Of a stretch of DNA of 64,000 bases, positions 47,875-58,697 are shown piece after piece (the first letter of the stretch is position 1; each line of letters opens with the position of its first letter). The translations under genes were made by a program, and so were the position numbers. The notes beneath the pieces were generated by a model, which did not search any database, was not told the origin of the DNA, and saw nothing but the letters and a program-made list of their open reading frames with translations. The DNA is from Burkholderia territorii (GTDB taxonomy: Bacteria > Pseudomonadota > Gammaproteobacteria > Burkholderiales > Burkholderiaceae). Where the stretch lies: contig NZ_CADFEJ010000008.1 of assembly GCF_902833055.1 (NCBI RefSeq), positions 149,566-213,565 on the forward strand, in the 5' to 3' direction.

Positions 47875-50007
47875 ATGATCCTTCTTTCGTTGCGCGCGCC
47901 GAGGGCGGCGCGCCATTCCCGTACGCGGCCCGTGCCGCGCGTGCTGAAACTCACCGTTCCCGCACTGGCCGTCGGCGCGATGACCGCGGCGGCTGCCGCG
48001 ACCGAATCCGCGCAGGCGGCCGGTGCGCCGACGGACGACGCGGCCGCGCTGCTGCCGGCCGTCGAAGTCGTCGCGTCTCCGCTGTCGACACCGCTGGTCG
48101 TCGTCACGGATCCGAAGACGCCGCGTCAGCCGCTGCCGGCAAGCGATGGCGCGGACTACCTGAAGACGATTCCCGGCTTCACGTCGATCCGCAGCGGCGG
48201 GACGAACGGCGACCCGGTGCTGCGCGGGATGTTCGGGTCGAGGCTGAACATCCTTGCGAACGGAATGCCGACGCTCGGCGCGTGCCCGAACCGGATGGAT
48301 GCGCCGACCTCGTATATCGCGCCGGAAAGCTATGACAAGGTCACCGTCGTGAAGGGCCCGCAGACGGTGCTCTACGGTCCCGGCGCATCGGCCGGCACGG
48401 TGCTGTTCGAACGCGTGACGCCGCGTTTCGAACGCCCGGGCATGCGTTTCGACGGCAGCGTGGTCGGCGGATCGTTCGGCCGCAACGATCAGAACGTCGA
48501 CGTGACGGCCGGCACGCCGGACGTCTACGGCCGCGTGACCGCGAATCACGCGCACGCGCAGGATTACGAGGACGGCAACGGCAACACCGTGCCGTCGCAA
48601 TGGGACAAGTGGAACGCCGACGCGGCGCTGGGCTGGACACCGGACGATCACACGCGCGTCGAACTGACGGCGGGCACCGGTGACGGTTATGCGCGCTACG
48701 CGGGGCGCGGGATGGACGGCGCGCATTTCCGCCGCGAGACGTTCGGCCTGTCGTTCGACAAGCGGCATCTTGGCGACGTGCTCGACCGGATCGAAGCGCG
48801 TGTGTTCTACAACGAAGCCGATCACGTGATGGACAACTACACGTTGCGGCAGCCCGACCCGACCAGCAGCATGCCGATGAGAATGGCATCCGAGGTGCGG
48901 CGCCGCACGCTCGGTGCGCGGGCGGCCGCGACGTTCCGTTTCGGCGACGACTTCAAGCTCGTGACCGGCGTCGATGCGCAATCGAACCGGCTGGATGCCC
49001 GCTCGGCGATGGGGCGACAGAACTACGGCGACCAGCCGTGGGATGCACAGGCGACGATGTGGAACGCCGGCGCGTTCGGCGAGCTGACGTGGTATGCGAG
49101 CGATGCGTCGCGCGTGATCGGCGGCGCGCGCGTCGACTACGCGAGCGCGCGCGACAAGCGTGCGACGACGCGCGGGATGATGGGCAGCAAGCCGAACCCG
49201 ACCTTCGACGACGATCGCGCGCGCGTGCTGCCGAGCGGCTTCGTGCGATACGAGCGCGATCTCGCGGCGCTGCCGGTCACGTGGTACGCGGGAATCGGTC
49301 ACGCGGAACGCTACCCGGACTATTGGGAACTGTTCTCCGCGAAGCGTGGCCCGACCGGTTCGGTCAATGCATTCTCGGCGGTGCAGCCGGAGAAAACGAC
49401 GCAGCTCGACGTCGGCGCGCAGTTCAAGAGAGAGCGGCTCGATGCGTGGGTGTCGGCCTATGCCGGTTATGTGCAGGATTACATCCTGTTCAACTACGCG
49501 GCCGGGATGATGGGCCCGACCACGCAGGCGGCCAACGTCAACGCGCAGATCATGGGCGGCGAAGCCGGCGTGTCGTGGCGGCCGGTCGCACCGCTGCGCG
49601 TCGAGACGTCGCTCGCGTATGCGTGGGGGCGCAACGCGACGAGTGGCGATCCGCTGCCGCAGATGCCGCCGCTCGAGGCGCGCTTCGGGCTCGAGTACAC
49701 GCACGGTGCATGGTCGGCAGGCGGTCTGTGGCGCGTCGTTGCGCCGCAGCATCGTTACGCGCTGAACGAGGGCAACGTGGTCGGCAAGGACTTCGGTCCG
49801 AGCGCCGGCTTCGGCGTGCTGTCGCTGCACGCACAGTACAACGTCAGCAAGAAGGTGCAGATCTCGGTCGGTATCGACAACGTGCTGGACAAGGCCTACA
49901 CCGAGCACCTGAACCTCGCCGGCAACGCCGGCTTCGGTTATCCGGCAAACGCGCCGGTGATGGAACCGGGCCGCACCGCATGGTTGCGCGTGAGCGCGAA
50001 GCTGTAA
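47875..50007 (+). CDS. oprC: TonB-dependent copper receptor, OprC-like
   Basis: Outer-membrane TonB-dependent transporter of about 710 residues. The plug domain has DPVLRGMFGSRLNILANGM; the barrel ends in a C-terminal aromatic-type strand (AWLRVSAKL). The CxxxM motif GACPNRMD and the HxM motif DHVMDN match the copper site of Pseudomonas OprC; the Cys-to-His spacing here is 180 residues, the same as in the OprC numbering I recall (Cys143 to His323). Start uncertain: ATG 47875 is chosen over a GTG at 47827; neither has a strong ribosome site. Likely one unit with DUF2946. Confidence 0.9.
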   Translation: MILLSLRAPRAARHSRTRPVPRVLKLTVPALAVGAMTAAAAATESAQAAGAPTDDAAALLPAVEVVASPLSTPLVVVTDPKTPRQPLPASDGADYLKTIPGFTSIRSGGTNGDPVLRGMFGSRLNILANGMPTLGACPNRMDAPTSYIAPESYDKVTVVKGPQTVLYGPGASAGTVLFERVTPRFERPGMRFDGSVVGGSFGRNDQNVDVTAGTPDVYGRVTANHAHAQDYEDGNGNTVPSQWDKWNADAALGWTPDDHTRVELTAGTGDGYARYAGRGMDGAHFRRETFGLSFDKRHLGDVLDRIEARVFYNEADHVMDNYTLRQPDPTSSMPMRMASEVRRRTLGARAAATFRFGDDFKLVTGVDAQSNRLDARSAMGRQNYGDQPWDAQATMWNAGAFGELTWYASDASRVIGGARVDYASARDKRATTRGMMGSKPNPTFDDDRARVLPSGFVRYERDLAALPVTWYAGIGHAERYPDYWELFSAKRGPTGSVNAFSAVQPEKTTQLDVGAQFKRERLDAWVSAYAGYVQDYILFNYAAGMMGPTTQAANVNAQIMGGEAGVSWRPVAPLRVETSLAYAWGRNATSGDPLPQMPPLEARFGLEYTHGAWSAGGLWRVVAPQHRYALNEGNVVGKDFGPSAGFGVLSLHAQYNVSKKVQISVGIDNVLDKAYTEHLNLAGNAGFGYPANAPVMEPGRTAWLRVSAKL

Positions 50008-50050
50008 CGTGCGGCGCGTGTGCGATGCAGCATGCGCGCGCGTGAACGCA

Positions 50051-50072
50051 GCCCCGCCCGAACGGGCGGGGC
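50051..50072 (+). terminator. GC-rich hairpin after oprC
   Basis: GCCCCGCCCG and CGGGCGGGGC form a 10-bp inverted repeat, but there is no T-run. Confidence 0.5.
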
Positions 50073-50101
50073 GCGTCAACCGATTAGAGAACCGTATCTA
50101 G

Positions 50102-51331
<1,230 letters not shown>

Positions 51332-51334
51332 TCG

Positions 51335-52369
51335 ATGACGGCACGTGAAGGACGCGCGCCGCTCGCGCGGCGCGTTGCAATCTACGGCGCGGCGGGGCTG
51401 GCGGCGATCGCCGGCGTCGCGATCTGGAACAGCACGGTATCGCATCGCGGCGCCGACGCGACGCATGCGTCGGCCGACACGGCAGTGCCCGGCGGCGCGA
51501 ATGCCGCGCCGCCCCAGGCCGCAGTGCCCGCGAGCGCGGGCCTGCCGCCGCCGCTCGCCGGTTCCAGTGCACCGAGGCTGCCGCTCGATGCCGGCGGCCA
51601 TCTTGCGAAGTCGCGTGCGGTGCGCGATTTCTTCGACTACTGCCTGACCGCGCGGAGCGACCTGAGCGCGGCCGAGCTCGATGCGCTCGTCGTGCGCGAG
51701 ATCGCCGCACAGCTCGACGGTACGGTTGCGCAATCCGAGGCGCTCGATGTATGGCATCGATATCGCGCGTATCTCGACACGCTGGCGAAGTTGCCGCAGG
51801 CGGGCGCGGTCGACAAGTCCGATCTCGGTGCGCTGCAGCTCGCGCTCGATCAGCGCGCGTCGATCGCGTCGCGCGCGCTCGGCGAGTGGAGCCAGCCGTT
51901 CTTCGGCGCGGAGCAGTGGCGGCAGCGCTACGATCTCGCGCGGCTGAAGATCGTGCAGGACCGCACGTTGACGGATGCGCAGAAGGCGGAGCGGCTCGCG
52001 GTGCTCGCACAGCAGATGCCCGCTGACGAACGTGAGGCACGGCAGAAGGCGGACCGGCAGCAGGCCGCGATCGACCAGATTGCGCAGTTGCAGAAGAGCG
52101 GGGCGATGCCCGAAACGATGCGCGCGCAACTGGCGCAGACACTCGGCCCCGAAGCTGCCGAGCGCGTCGCGCAGATGCAGCAGGACGACGCATCGTGGCA
52201 GAGCCGTTACGCGGACTATGCGGCGCAGCGTGCGCAGATCGGCGCGGCCGGATTGTCGCCGCAGGAGCGCGACGCGCAGATCGCGGCGCTACGGCAGCGC
52301 ATGTTCACGAAGCCCGGCGAAGCGATGCGCGCGGCGTCGCTCGACCGCGGCGCGGCTGCCGCGCAGTAA
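51335..52369 (+). CDS. limA: lipase-specific foldase (lipase chaperone)
   Basis: Membrane-anchored steric chaperone that folds LipA in the periplasm, 344 residues. One N-terminal membrane span (about 13-31) is followed by an Ala/Pro-rich linker and a helical lipase-embracing domain. The family motif R-x-x-F-D-Y-C-L-S/T-A is RDFFDYCLTA (97-106). It starts 3 bases after the lipA stop, so it is co-transcribed and probably coupled. Confidence 0.96.
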   Translation: MTAREGRAPLARRVAIYGAAGLAAIAGVAIWNSTVSHRGADATHASADTAVPGGANAAPPQAAVPASAGLPPPLAGSSAPRLPLDAGGHLAKSRAVRDFFDYCLTARSDLSAAELDALVVREIAAQLDGTVAQSEALDVWHRYRAYLDTLAKLPQAGAVDKSDLGALQLALDQRASIASRALGEWSQPFFGAEQWRQRYDLARLKIVQDRTLTDAQKAERLAVLAQQMPADEREARQKADRQQAAIDQIAQLQKSGAMPETMRAQLAQTLGPEAAERVAQMQQDDASWQSRYADYAAQRAQIGAAGLSPQERDAQIAALRQRMFTKPGEAMRAASLDRGAAAAQ

Positions 52370-52378
52370 CGTGCGCGC

Positions 52379-53899
52379 TCATGCCGCGCGCGTGAAGTGT
52401 TGCGGCAGATGCTGTTCGATGGTGGCCGCGAGCGTGTCGAACGCGGGGCCGATGCTTTCGTGCGCGACGCACGCGTAGCCAAGCAACAACCCGCGCCGCG
52501 CGGTGTCCTGGCTGCTGTAGTAGCTGGTCAGCGGGCGCACGATCACACCCGCGTCGAACGCACTTTGCGTGACCGCGCGGTCGTCGCACGTATCCGGCAG
52601 GCCGAGCACCAGATGCAGGCCGGCCTCGTCGCCCATCACGGGCAGCGCGTCGCCGAAGCGCGCATGGATCGCATCGATCAGCAACTGCCGGCGCTCGCCG
52701 TACAGCGTGCGCATCCGTCTGACGTGCGAAGTCAGGTGCCCGTCCATGATGAATTCCGCGAGCACGGCCTGTTGCATCAGCTGGCCCTCGCGATACAGCT
52801 CCGACAATCCGGTGCGGAACGTGTCGACCAGATGCTCGGGGACGACCATGTAACCCATTCGCAGGCCCGGGAACAGCATCTTGCCGAGGCTGCCGACGTA
52901 GATCACGCGGCCGCCGTCGTCGAGGCCCTGCAGCGATGCAAGCGGGCGGCTGCCGTAGCGGAATTCGCTGTCGTAGTCGTCCTCGATGATCCAGCAGCGG
53001 TGCTGGCGCGCATACTCGAGCAGCATCCGGCGCCGCGCAAGGCTCATCACCATCCCGAGCGGATACTGGTGCGACGGCGTGACGAGCACGAGCCGCGGCG
53101 GATGCTGCATGTCGGACGCGCTCGGATCGATGCCTTCCTGGTCGACCGGCACCGGCGTGAGCGCGAGGCCGGTCGCCTGCAGCACGCTGCGCACGCCCCA
53201 GTAGCACGGCTCCTCGACCCACGCACGATCGCCGATGTCGGACAGCAGCCGCACGGCGAGGTCGATCGACTGGTGGATGCCGGTCGTGATGATCACCTGG
53301 TCCGGCGAGCATTTGACCGAGCGCGCGACGCGCAGGTAGTCGGCGAGCGCGCGGCGCAGCGGCCGGTAGCCGCCGCCCGGCGCATAGGTCAGCAATTCGG
53401 GATTCGCTTCCTTCCACAGGCGCGCCTGCAGGCGGCTCCACGTGCGGCTCGGGAATTCCGACACGTCCGGCACGCCCGGCATGAACGCGCCCCACTGACG
53501 CCGCGATACGCCCGCATGTTCGATCAGCTGCCGGCCGCGCATCGACAGGCCGCCTTGTGCATCCTGTTGCGCCGCCGCATCGCTGCCGGACGGCGGCGCA
53601 GCGGCCGGAACGCGGATCGCGGCCGCGTCCGGGCGCGTGTCGGCCACGTAGGTGCCGCTGCCGGTCGTCGTCAGCACGTAGCCTTCCGCCGTCAGCTGGT
53701 CGTACACGTGCAGCACGGTATTGCGTGCGATCGACAGGTCTGCCGCGAGCGTGCGCGAACTCGGCAGCTTCGTCCCTGGCCCTAATTCCCCGGTGAGAAT
53801 CGCCTGCTGCATCAGTTGCAGCAGCTGCCGGTACATCGGCTCGGACGAGCTGCGGTCGAGCCGGGCGGAGAGCCAGTCGGCCAGGATCACGGTATCCAA
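52379..53899 (-). CDS. MocR-type GntR/aminotransferase-like regulator
   Basis: Transcription factor of about 506 residues with an N-terminal GntR winged helix (PMYRQLLQLMQQAILTG, LPSSRTLAADLSIARNTV) and a C-terminal type I aminotransferase-like domain that should bind PLP (SLGKMLFPGLRMGYM contains the likely Lys). A TTG at 53899 with AGGA 5 bases upstream is the preferred start; an ATG at 53968 would extend into the divergent promoter. Divergent from the polyamine-type ABC genes, which it probably controls. Its effector may be an amine or PLP. Confidence 0.88.
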   Translation of the reverse strand: MDTVILADWLSARLDRSSSEPMYRQLLQLMQQAILTGELGPGTKLPSSRTLAADLSIARNTVLHVYDQLTAEGYVLTTTGSGTYVADTRPDAAAIRVPAAAPPSGSDAAAQQDAQGGLSMRGRQLIEHAGVSRRQWGAFMPGVPDVSEFPSRTWSRLQARLWKEANPELLTYAPGGGYRPLRRALADYLRVARSVKCSPDQVIITTGIHQSIDLAVRLLSDIGDRAWVEEPCYWGVRSVLQATGLALTPVPVDQEGIDPSASDMQHPPRLVLVTPSHQYPLGMVMSLARRRMLLEYARQHRCWIIEDDYDSEFRYGSRPLASLQGLDDGGRVIYVGSLGKMLFPGLRMGYMVVPEHLVDTFRTGLSELYREGQLMQQAVLAEFIMDGHLTSHVRRMRTLYGERRQLLIDAIHARFGDALPVMGDEAGLHLVLGLPDTCDDRAVTQSAFDAGVIVRPLTSYYSSQDTARRGLLLGYACVAHESIGPAFDTLAATIEQHLPQHFTRAA

Positions 53900-53960
53900 A
53901 GTGGTCCTACTTGGAATATTGAAATGGTTCCCTATTGTAGAACCGTGCCCGCCGTATAGT
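53900..53960. promoter_or_regulatory. divergent control region of MocR and ABC genes
   Basis: Direct repeats TGGTCCTA (53902-53909) and TGGTTCCCTA (53925-53934) are present, the latter within an inverted repeat GGTTC (53926-53930) / GAACC (53940-53944). A plus-strand -10-like TATAGT lies at 53955-53960. MocR regulators often bind spaced direct repeats, so this is the likely operator. Confidence 0.5.
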
Positions 53961-54006
53961 GGGTCCATCTCAAAAACATTTGTCGCGCAGCAAGGGGACA
54001 GCCACG

Positions 54007-55098
54007 ATGAAGTCCGATGATGTGATCGTCAGCTTTCGCGGCGTGCGGAAGACCTACGACGGCGAGACGCTGGTCGTCAAATCGCTTGACCTCGACATCC
54101 ACCGAGGGGAATTCCTGACGCTGCTCGGGCCGTCCGGCTCGGGCAAGACCACCTGCCTGATGATGCTGGCGGGCTTCGAGTTCCCGACGGGCGGCGAGAT
54201 CCGCCTCGACGGCGAACTGCTGAATACCGTGCCGCCGCACAAGCGCAACATCGGCATGGTGTTCCAGAACTACGCGCTGTTTCCGCACCTGACGGTCGAG
54301 CAGAACGTCGCGTATCCGCTGTCGGTGCGCAAGCTGCCGGCGGCCGAACGTGCGGAGCGCGTCGCGCATGCGTTGAAGATGGTGCAGATGGAGCGTTTCG
54401 CGAAACGCTATCCGGCGCAGTTGTCGGGCGGCCAGCAGCAGCGCATCGCGCTCGCGCGGGCGCTCGTGTTCGAGCCGAAGCTCGTGCTGATGGACGAGCC
54501 GCTCGGCGCGCTCGACAAGCAGCTGCGCGAACACATGCAGTACGAACTGAAGGCGCTGCACGAGAAGCTCGGCGTGACCTTCGTCTATGTGACCCACGAC
54601 CAGGGCGAGGCGCTCACGATGTCCGATCGCGTTGCCGTGTTCGACAAGGGCATCGTGCAGCAGCTCGACACCGTCGACCGCCTGTACGAATCGCCGTGCA
54701 ACGAATTCGTCGCGAACTTCATCGGCGACAGCAACCGGCTGCGCGGCACCATCGCGCGCATCGACGGCGAATTCTGCGAATTCCGGCTCGACGACGGCAC
54801 GCAGCTCGTCGGTCGCCGTATCGGCGACGCGGCCGAGGGCGCGCCGGCCGTCGCGTGTATCCGGCCCGAACGCATGAGCCTCGCGAACGGGCACGCGAAC
54901 GGCACGGCCAACCGCGTGACCGGCGAGGCGCGCAGTCTCATCTATTTCGGCGATCACGTGCGCATGCGCTGCGCGCTGCCGGGCCAGGACGAATGCTTCG
55001 TGAAGGTGCCGCTCGGCACGGGCGCGCTCGACGCGTTCTCGCCCGGCGCGCCGGTATCGCTCGCATTCGCGCCCGAGCATTTGCGCGTATTCGCCTGA
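54007..55098 (+). CDS. polyamine-type ABC transporter ATPase
   Basis: ATP-binding subunit of 363 residues, PotA-like. Walker A is GPSGSGKT (41-48), the Q-loop Gln87, signature LSGGQ (139-143), Walker B LVLMDEP (159-165) and switch His197. The C-terminal TOBE domain follows from about 280. It powers import of a putrescine/spermidine-like substrate with the three genes downstream. First gene of the four-gene operon. Confidence 0.93.
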   Translation: MKSDDVIVSFRGVRKTYDGETLVVKSLDLDIHRGEFLTLLGPSGSGKTTCLMMLAGFEFPTGGEIRLDGELLNTVPPHKRNIGMVFQNYALFPHLTVEQNVAYPLSVRKLPAAERAERVAHALKMVQMERFAKRYPAQLSGGQQQRIALARALVFEPKLVLMDEPLGALDKQLREHMQYELKALHEKLGVTFVYVTHDQGEALTMSDRVAVFDKGIVQQLDTVDRLYESPCNEFVANFIGDSNRLRGTIARIDGEFCEFRLDDGTQLVGRRIGDAAEGAPAVACIRPERMSLANGHANGTANRVTGEARSLIYFGDHVRMRCALPGQDECFVKVPLGTGALDAFSPGAPVSLAFAPEHLRVFA

Positions 55099-55176
55099 CG
55101 CAGGGTTTTTCCGCTTTATCGCAGCACGTCGTCAACAACAACTGCCCACTTCCACCACGAGAGGAGAGGAACCACC

Positions 55177-56223
55177 ATGAACGGAGCAAGCACTACCGCG
55201 CGTCGCACCGCACTCGCACTCGCGCTCGCCGTCGTCGGCGCATCGGCCACGGCGGCCGAACTCACGGTCGTCAACTTCGGCGGCGCGAACGGCGACGCGC
55301 AGAAGGCCGCATTCAACCAGCCGTTCGAAAAGGCCACCGGCAACAAGGTCACGGCCGTCGAATACAACGGCGAGCAGGCGAAGGTGAAGGCGATGGTCGA
55401 GGCGAAGCACGTCAACTGGGACGTGGTCGAAGTCGAATCGGGCGACCTGAACCGCGGCTGCGACGAAGGGCTGTACGAGAAGCTCGACTGGTCGAAGATC
55501 GCGAAGAAGTCCGACCTGATTCCGGAAGCGCCGCAGGTGTGCGGCGTCGGCTTCTTCGTGTGGTCGACCGCGCTGTCGTACAACGCGGACAAGCTGAAGG
55601 CCGCGCCGACCGGCTGGGCCGACTTCTGGAACGTGAAGAAATTCCCCGGCAAGCGCGGCATGCGCAAGGGCGCGCGCTACAACCTCGAGTTCGCGCTGAT
55701 GGCCGACGGCGTCGCACCGAAGGACGTCTACAAGGTGCTCGGCACGAAGGCCGGCCAGGATCGCGCGTTCAAGAAGCTCGACGAGCTCAAGCCGTACATC
55801 CAGTGGTGGGAAGCGGGCGCGCAGCCGCCGCAGTTCCTCGTGGCCGGCGACGTCGTGATGTCGACCGCGTACAACGGCCGTATCGACGCCGCGCAGAAGG
55901 AAGGCAAGAACCTGAAGGTCGTGTGGAACGGCAGCATCTACGACCTCGACTACTGGGCGATTCCGAAGGGCTCGCCGAACAAGGCGCTGGCCGAGCAATA
56001 CATCGCGTACACGCTGACGCCGAAGCCGCAGCAAGGATATGCGCAGCACATCGCGTATGGTCCGACGAACATCGCGGCGATCAAGTCGCTCGACGCGAAG
56101 ACGCTCGCGAACCTGCCGAACTCGCCGGCCAACGGCAAGAACGCGGTGCTGGAGGACATCGGCTTCTGGACCGACCACAGCGACGAGCTCGAGCAGCGCT
56201 TCGCCGCTTGGGCGACGAAGTAA
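55177..56223 (+). CDS. periplasmic binding protein, spermidine/putrescine type
   Basis: Substrate-binding protein of 348 residues (PotD/PotF class). The signal peptide covers about 1-27, ending TATAAE. The mature start AELTVVNFGGANGDAQK is typical of polyamine and related ABC binding proteins, and the WDVVEVESGDLNRG and YNADKLKAAPTGWADFWN segments follow. The ligand might be a polyamine, gamma-glutamylated amine or another cation; it cannot be fixed from sequence. Confidence 0.9.
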   Translation: MNGASTTARRTALALALAVVGASATAAELTVVNFGGANGDAQKAAFNQPFEKATGNKVTAVEYNGEQAKVKAMVEAKHVNWDVVEVESGDLNRGCDEGLYEKLDWSKIAKKSDLIPEAPQVCGVGFFVWSTALSYNADKLKAAPTGWADFWNVKKFPGKRGMRKGARYNLEFALMADGVAPKDVYKVLGTKAGQDRAFKKLDELKPYIQWWEAGAQPPQFLVAGDVVMSTAYNGRIDAAQKEGKNLKVVWNGSIYDLDYWAIPKGSPNKALAEQYIAYTLTPKPQQGYAQHIAYGPTNIAAIKSLDAKTLANLPNSPANGKNAVLEDIGFWTDHSDELEQRFAAWATK

Positions 56224-56316
56224 ACGCTACTCAGGTGTCCTGATGCAACCTGCCGCGCGGCGCATCGACCGCGTCGCGCGGCATTCCGCCGGATCGAGCC
56301 CGGCCGGAGAGAACCG

Positions 56317-57582
56317 TTGAACACGATGACGATCGCTCCTTCCTCGCCGTCGACAGCCGCGCTCAAGCGCGAGCTGAAGGCTGCCGAGGCCCGCAAGCGC
56401 ACGATGGCGTTGCTGCTGATCGCGCCGCTCGCGATCTTCCTGCTGCTCATCTTCGTCGTGCCGATCGGCACGCTGCTCACGCGCGCGGTGCAGAACCCCG
56501 AGATCGCAACGGCGCTGCCGAACACGGTCGCCGCGCTGTCGGGCTGGGACCGCAAGGCGCCGCCGGCCGATGCCGCGTACGTCGCGCTCGCGGCCGACAT
56601 GACGAAGGTGGCCGACAGCGAGGCGATGGGCGCGCTCGCGCGGCGCCTGAACACCGAGATTCCCGGCTATCGCTCGCTCGTCGCGAAGACGGCGCGCGCG
56701 ATGCCGCTGAAAGGCGACAACCACGCCGCGCTCACACCCGCGCAAACGCGCACGAAACTGATCGACCTCGATTCGCGCTGGGGCGACGTTGCGTACTGGC
56801 AGTCGATCGCGAAGAACGGCAGCCAGGTGTCGCCGTTCTACCTGCTCGCCGCGCTCGACCACAAGCAGGACGGCTTCGGCCGGATCGTGCAGGCCGATCC
56901 CGATCAATCGATCTATCTCGCGATCTTCGGCCGCACGTTCGTGATCGGCGTCGCGGTCACGCTGTTCGCGCTGCTGCTCGGCTATCCGCTCGCTTACTGG
57001 ATCTCGACGCTGTCGGAGCGCCGCGCGAACCTCGTGATGATCCTCGTGCTGATTCCGTTCTGGACCTCGGTGCTGGTGCGTGTCGCCGCGTGGATCGTGC
57101 TGCTGCAGAGCGAAGGGCTCGTGAACAAGGCGCTGATCGGCAGTGGGCTGATCTCGCATCCGCTGACGCTGCTGTTCAACCGCGTCGGCGTGTACATCTC
57201 GATGACGCACATCCTGCTGCCGTTCATGATCCTGCCGCTCTACAGCGTGATGAAGTCGATCCCGCCGACGTACCAGCGCGCGGCCGTGTCGCTCGGCAGC
57301 CACCCGTTCGCCGCGTTCTGGCGCGTGTACGTGCCGCAGACCTACCCGGGCGTCGGCGCCGGCGCGCTGCTCGTGTTCATCCTCGCGATCGGCTACTACA
57401 TCACGCCCGCGCTGCTCGGCGGGCCGAACGACCAGATGGTCAGCTACTACGTCGCGTACTTCACGAACGTGACGATCAACTGGGGCATGGCGTGCGCGCT
57501 CGGCGGGTTGCTGCTCGCGGCGACGCTGGTGCTCTATGCGGTGTACGGGCGCTTCACGCGCACCAACGTGAGCCTCGGCTGA
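56317..57582 (+). CDS. ABC permease, PotB-like with large extra domain
   Basis: Permease of 421 residues, much longer than E. coli PotB (about 275). The first membrane span (about 29-52) is followed by a hydrophilic insert to about residue 200, then the usual permease core with the EAA loop (VSLGSHPFAAFWRVYVPQTYPG). The insert is probably periplasmic. TTG at 56317 has GGAGAG 6 bases before it; ATG 56326 is an alternative. Confidence 0.9.
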   Translation: MNTMTIAPSSPSTAALKRELKAAEARKRTMALLLIAPLAIFLLLIFVVPIGTLLTRAVQNPEIATALPNTVAALSGWDRKAPPADAAYVALAADMTKVADSEAMGALARRLNTEIPGYRSLVAKTARAMPLKGDNHAALTPAQTRTKLIDLDSRWGDVAYWQSIAKNGSQVSPFYLLAALDHKQDGFGRIVQADPDQSIYLAIFGRTFVIGVAVTLFALLLGYPLAYWISTLSERRANLVMILVLIPFWTSVLVRVAAWIVLLQSEGLVNKALIGSGLISHPLTLLFNRVGVYISMTHILLPFMILPLYSVMKSIPPTYQRAAVSLGSHPFAAFWRVYVPQTYPGVGAGALLVFILAIGYYITPALLGGPNDQMVSYYVAYFTNVTINWGMACALGGLLLAATLVLYAVYGRFTRTNVSLG

Positions 57583-57610
57583 GCGCCGCGCACAACGAAA
57601 CGGGAAGGGG

Positions 57611-58456
57611 ATGCCCACCATGAAACTCGCCAGGCCGCTGTTCGCGCCGCACATGTCGTTCGTCGAGCGCGCGTGGTACGTCGCGCTGCGCGTGCTCGTC
57701 GTGCTGACGCTGCTGTATCTGATCCTGCCGGTGCTTGCGATCGTGCCGCTGTCGTTTTCGTCGAGCACGTTCCTCGTCTATCCGATCCCGGGCTTCTCGA
57801 CGCGCTGGTACGAGAACCTGATCGCATCGGACGAGTGGCGGATGGCCGCGAAGAACAGCTTCATCGTCGCGCCGTCGGCGACCGTCGTCGCGACCGTGCT
57901 CGGCACGCTCGCCGCGATCGGCCTCACGAAGGCGGATTTCCGCGGCAAGGGCCTCCTGATGGCCGTGCTGCTGTCGCCGATGATCGTGCCCGTCGTCGTG
58001 GTCGGCGTCGGCATGTACCTGTTCTTCGCACCGCTCGGGCTCGCGAATACCTACACCGGCCTGATTGCCGCGCATGCGGCGCTCGGCGTGCCGTTCGTCG
58101 TGACGACGGTCGCAGCGACGTTGCAGGGCTTCAACCAGAACCTGGTGCGCGCGAGCCTGTCGCTGGGCGCGAATCCCGTCACGACGTTCTTCCGCGTGAC
58201 GCTGCCGGTGATTGCGCCGGGCGTGATGTCCGGCGCGCTGTTTGCGTTCGCGACGTCGTTCGACGAAGTGGTCGTCACGCTGTTCCTCGCGGGCGCGGAC
58301 CAGACGACGCTGCCGCGCCAGATGTTTACGGGCATTCGCGAGAACATCAGTCCGACGATCGCCGCGCTCGCGACGATCCTGATCATCTTCTCGACGAGCC
58401 TGCTGCTCGCGCTCGAATGGCTGCGCGGACGCAACGCGCGACGCGCGGTGTCGTGA
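57611..58456 (+). CDS. ABC permease, PotC-like
   Basis: Second permease of the importer, 281 residues with six predicted membrane spans. The EAA-type loop is RASLSLGANPVTTFFRVTLPVIAPG. It follows the first permease by 28 bases and ends the operon. Together with the ATPase and binding protein it forms a complete importer. Confidence 0.92.
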   Translation: MPTMKLARPLFAPHMSFVERAWYVALRVLVVLTLLYLILPVLAIVPLSFSSSTFLVYPIPGFSTRWYENLIASDEWRMAAKNSFIVAPSATVVATVLGTLAAIGLTKADFRGKGLLMAVLLSPMIVPVVVVGVGMYLFFAPLGLANTYTGLIAAHAALGVPFVVTTVAATLQGFNQNLVRASLSLGANPVTTFFRVTLPVIAPGVMSGALFAFATSFDEVVVTLFLAGADQTTLPRQMFTGIRENISPTIAALATILIIFSTSLLLALEWLRGRNARRAVS

Positions 58457-58697
58457 CGGCCGCCATCGCGGCGCCCGGCGTGCGGTCGATCGTTGCGATC
58501 TCAACGATGGCGCGCACCGGGCGCAGCACACCAAAGCTTTCGTTTCGCTGACTGACGAAGCGGCTGCCTGCACGCTCGATGAGGCTCTGCAACAATACGG
58601 CTCGCGGCGACGCGCGTTCCGTTCCTGCAGGATGGGCGCCCGGTGCCGCGCCGCTCAATCCGCGACGCCGTGCGTCGCTCGTCAGCCGAGCCTCATC

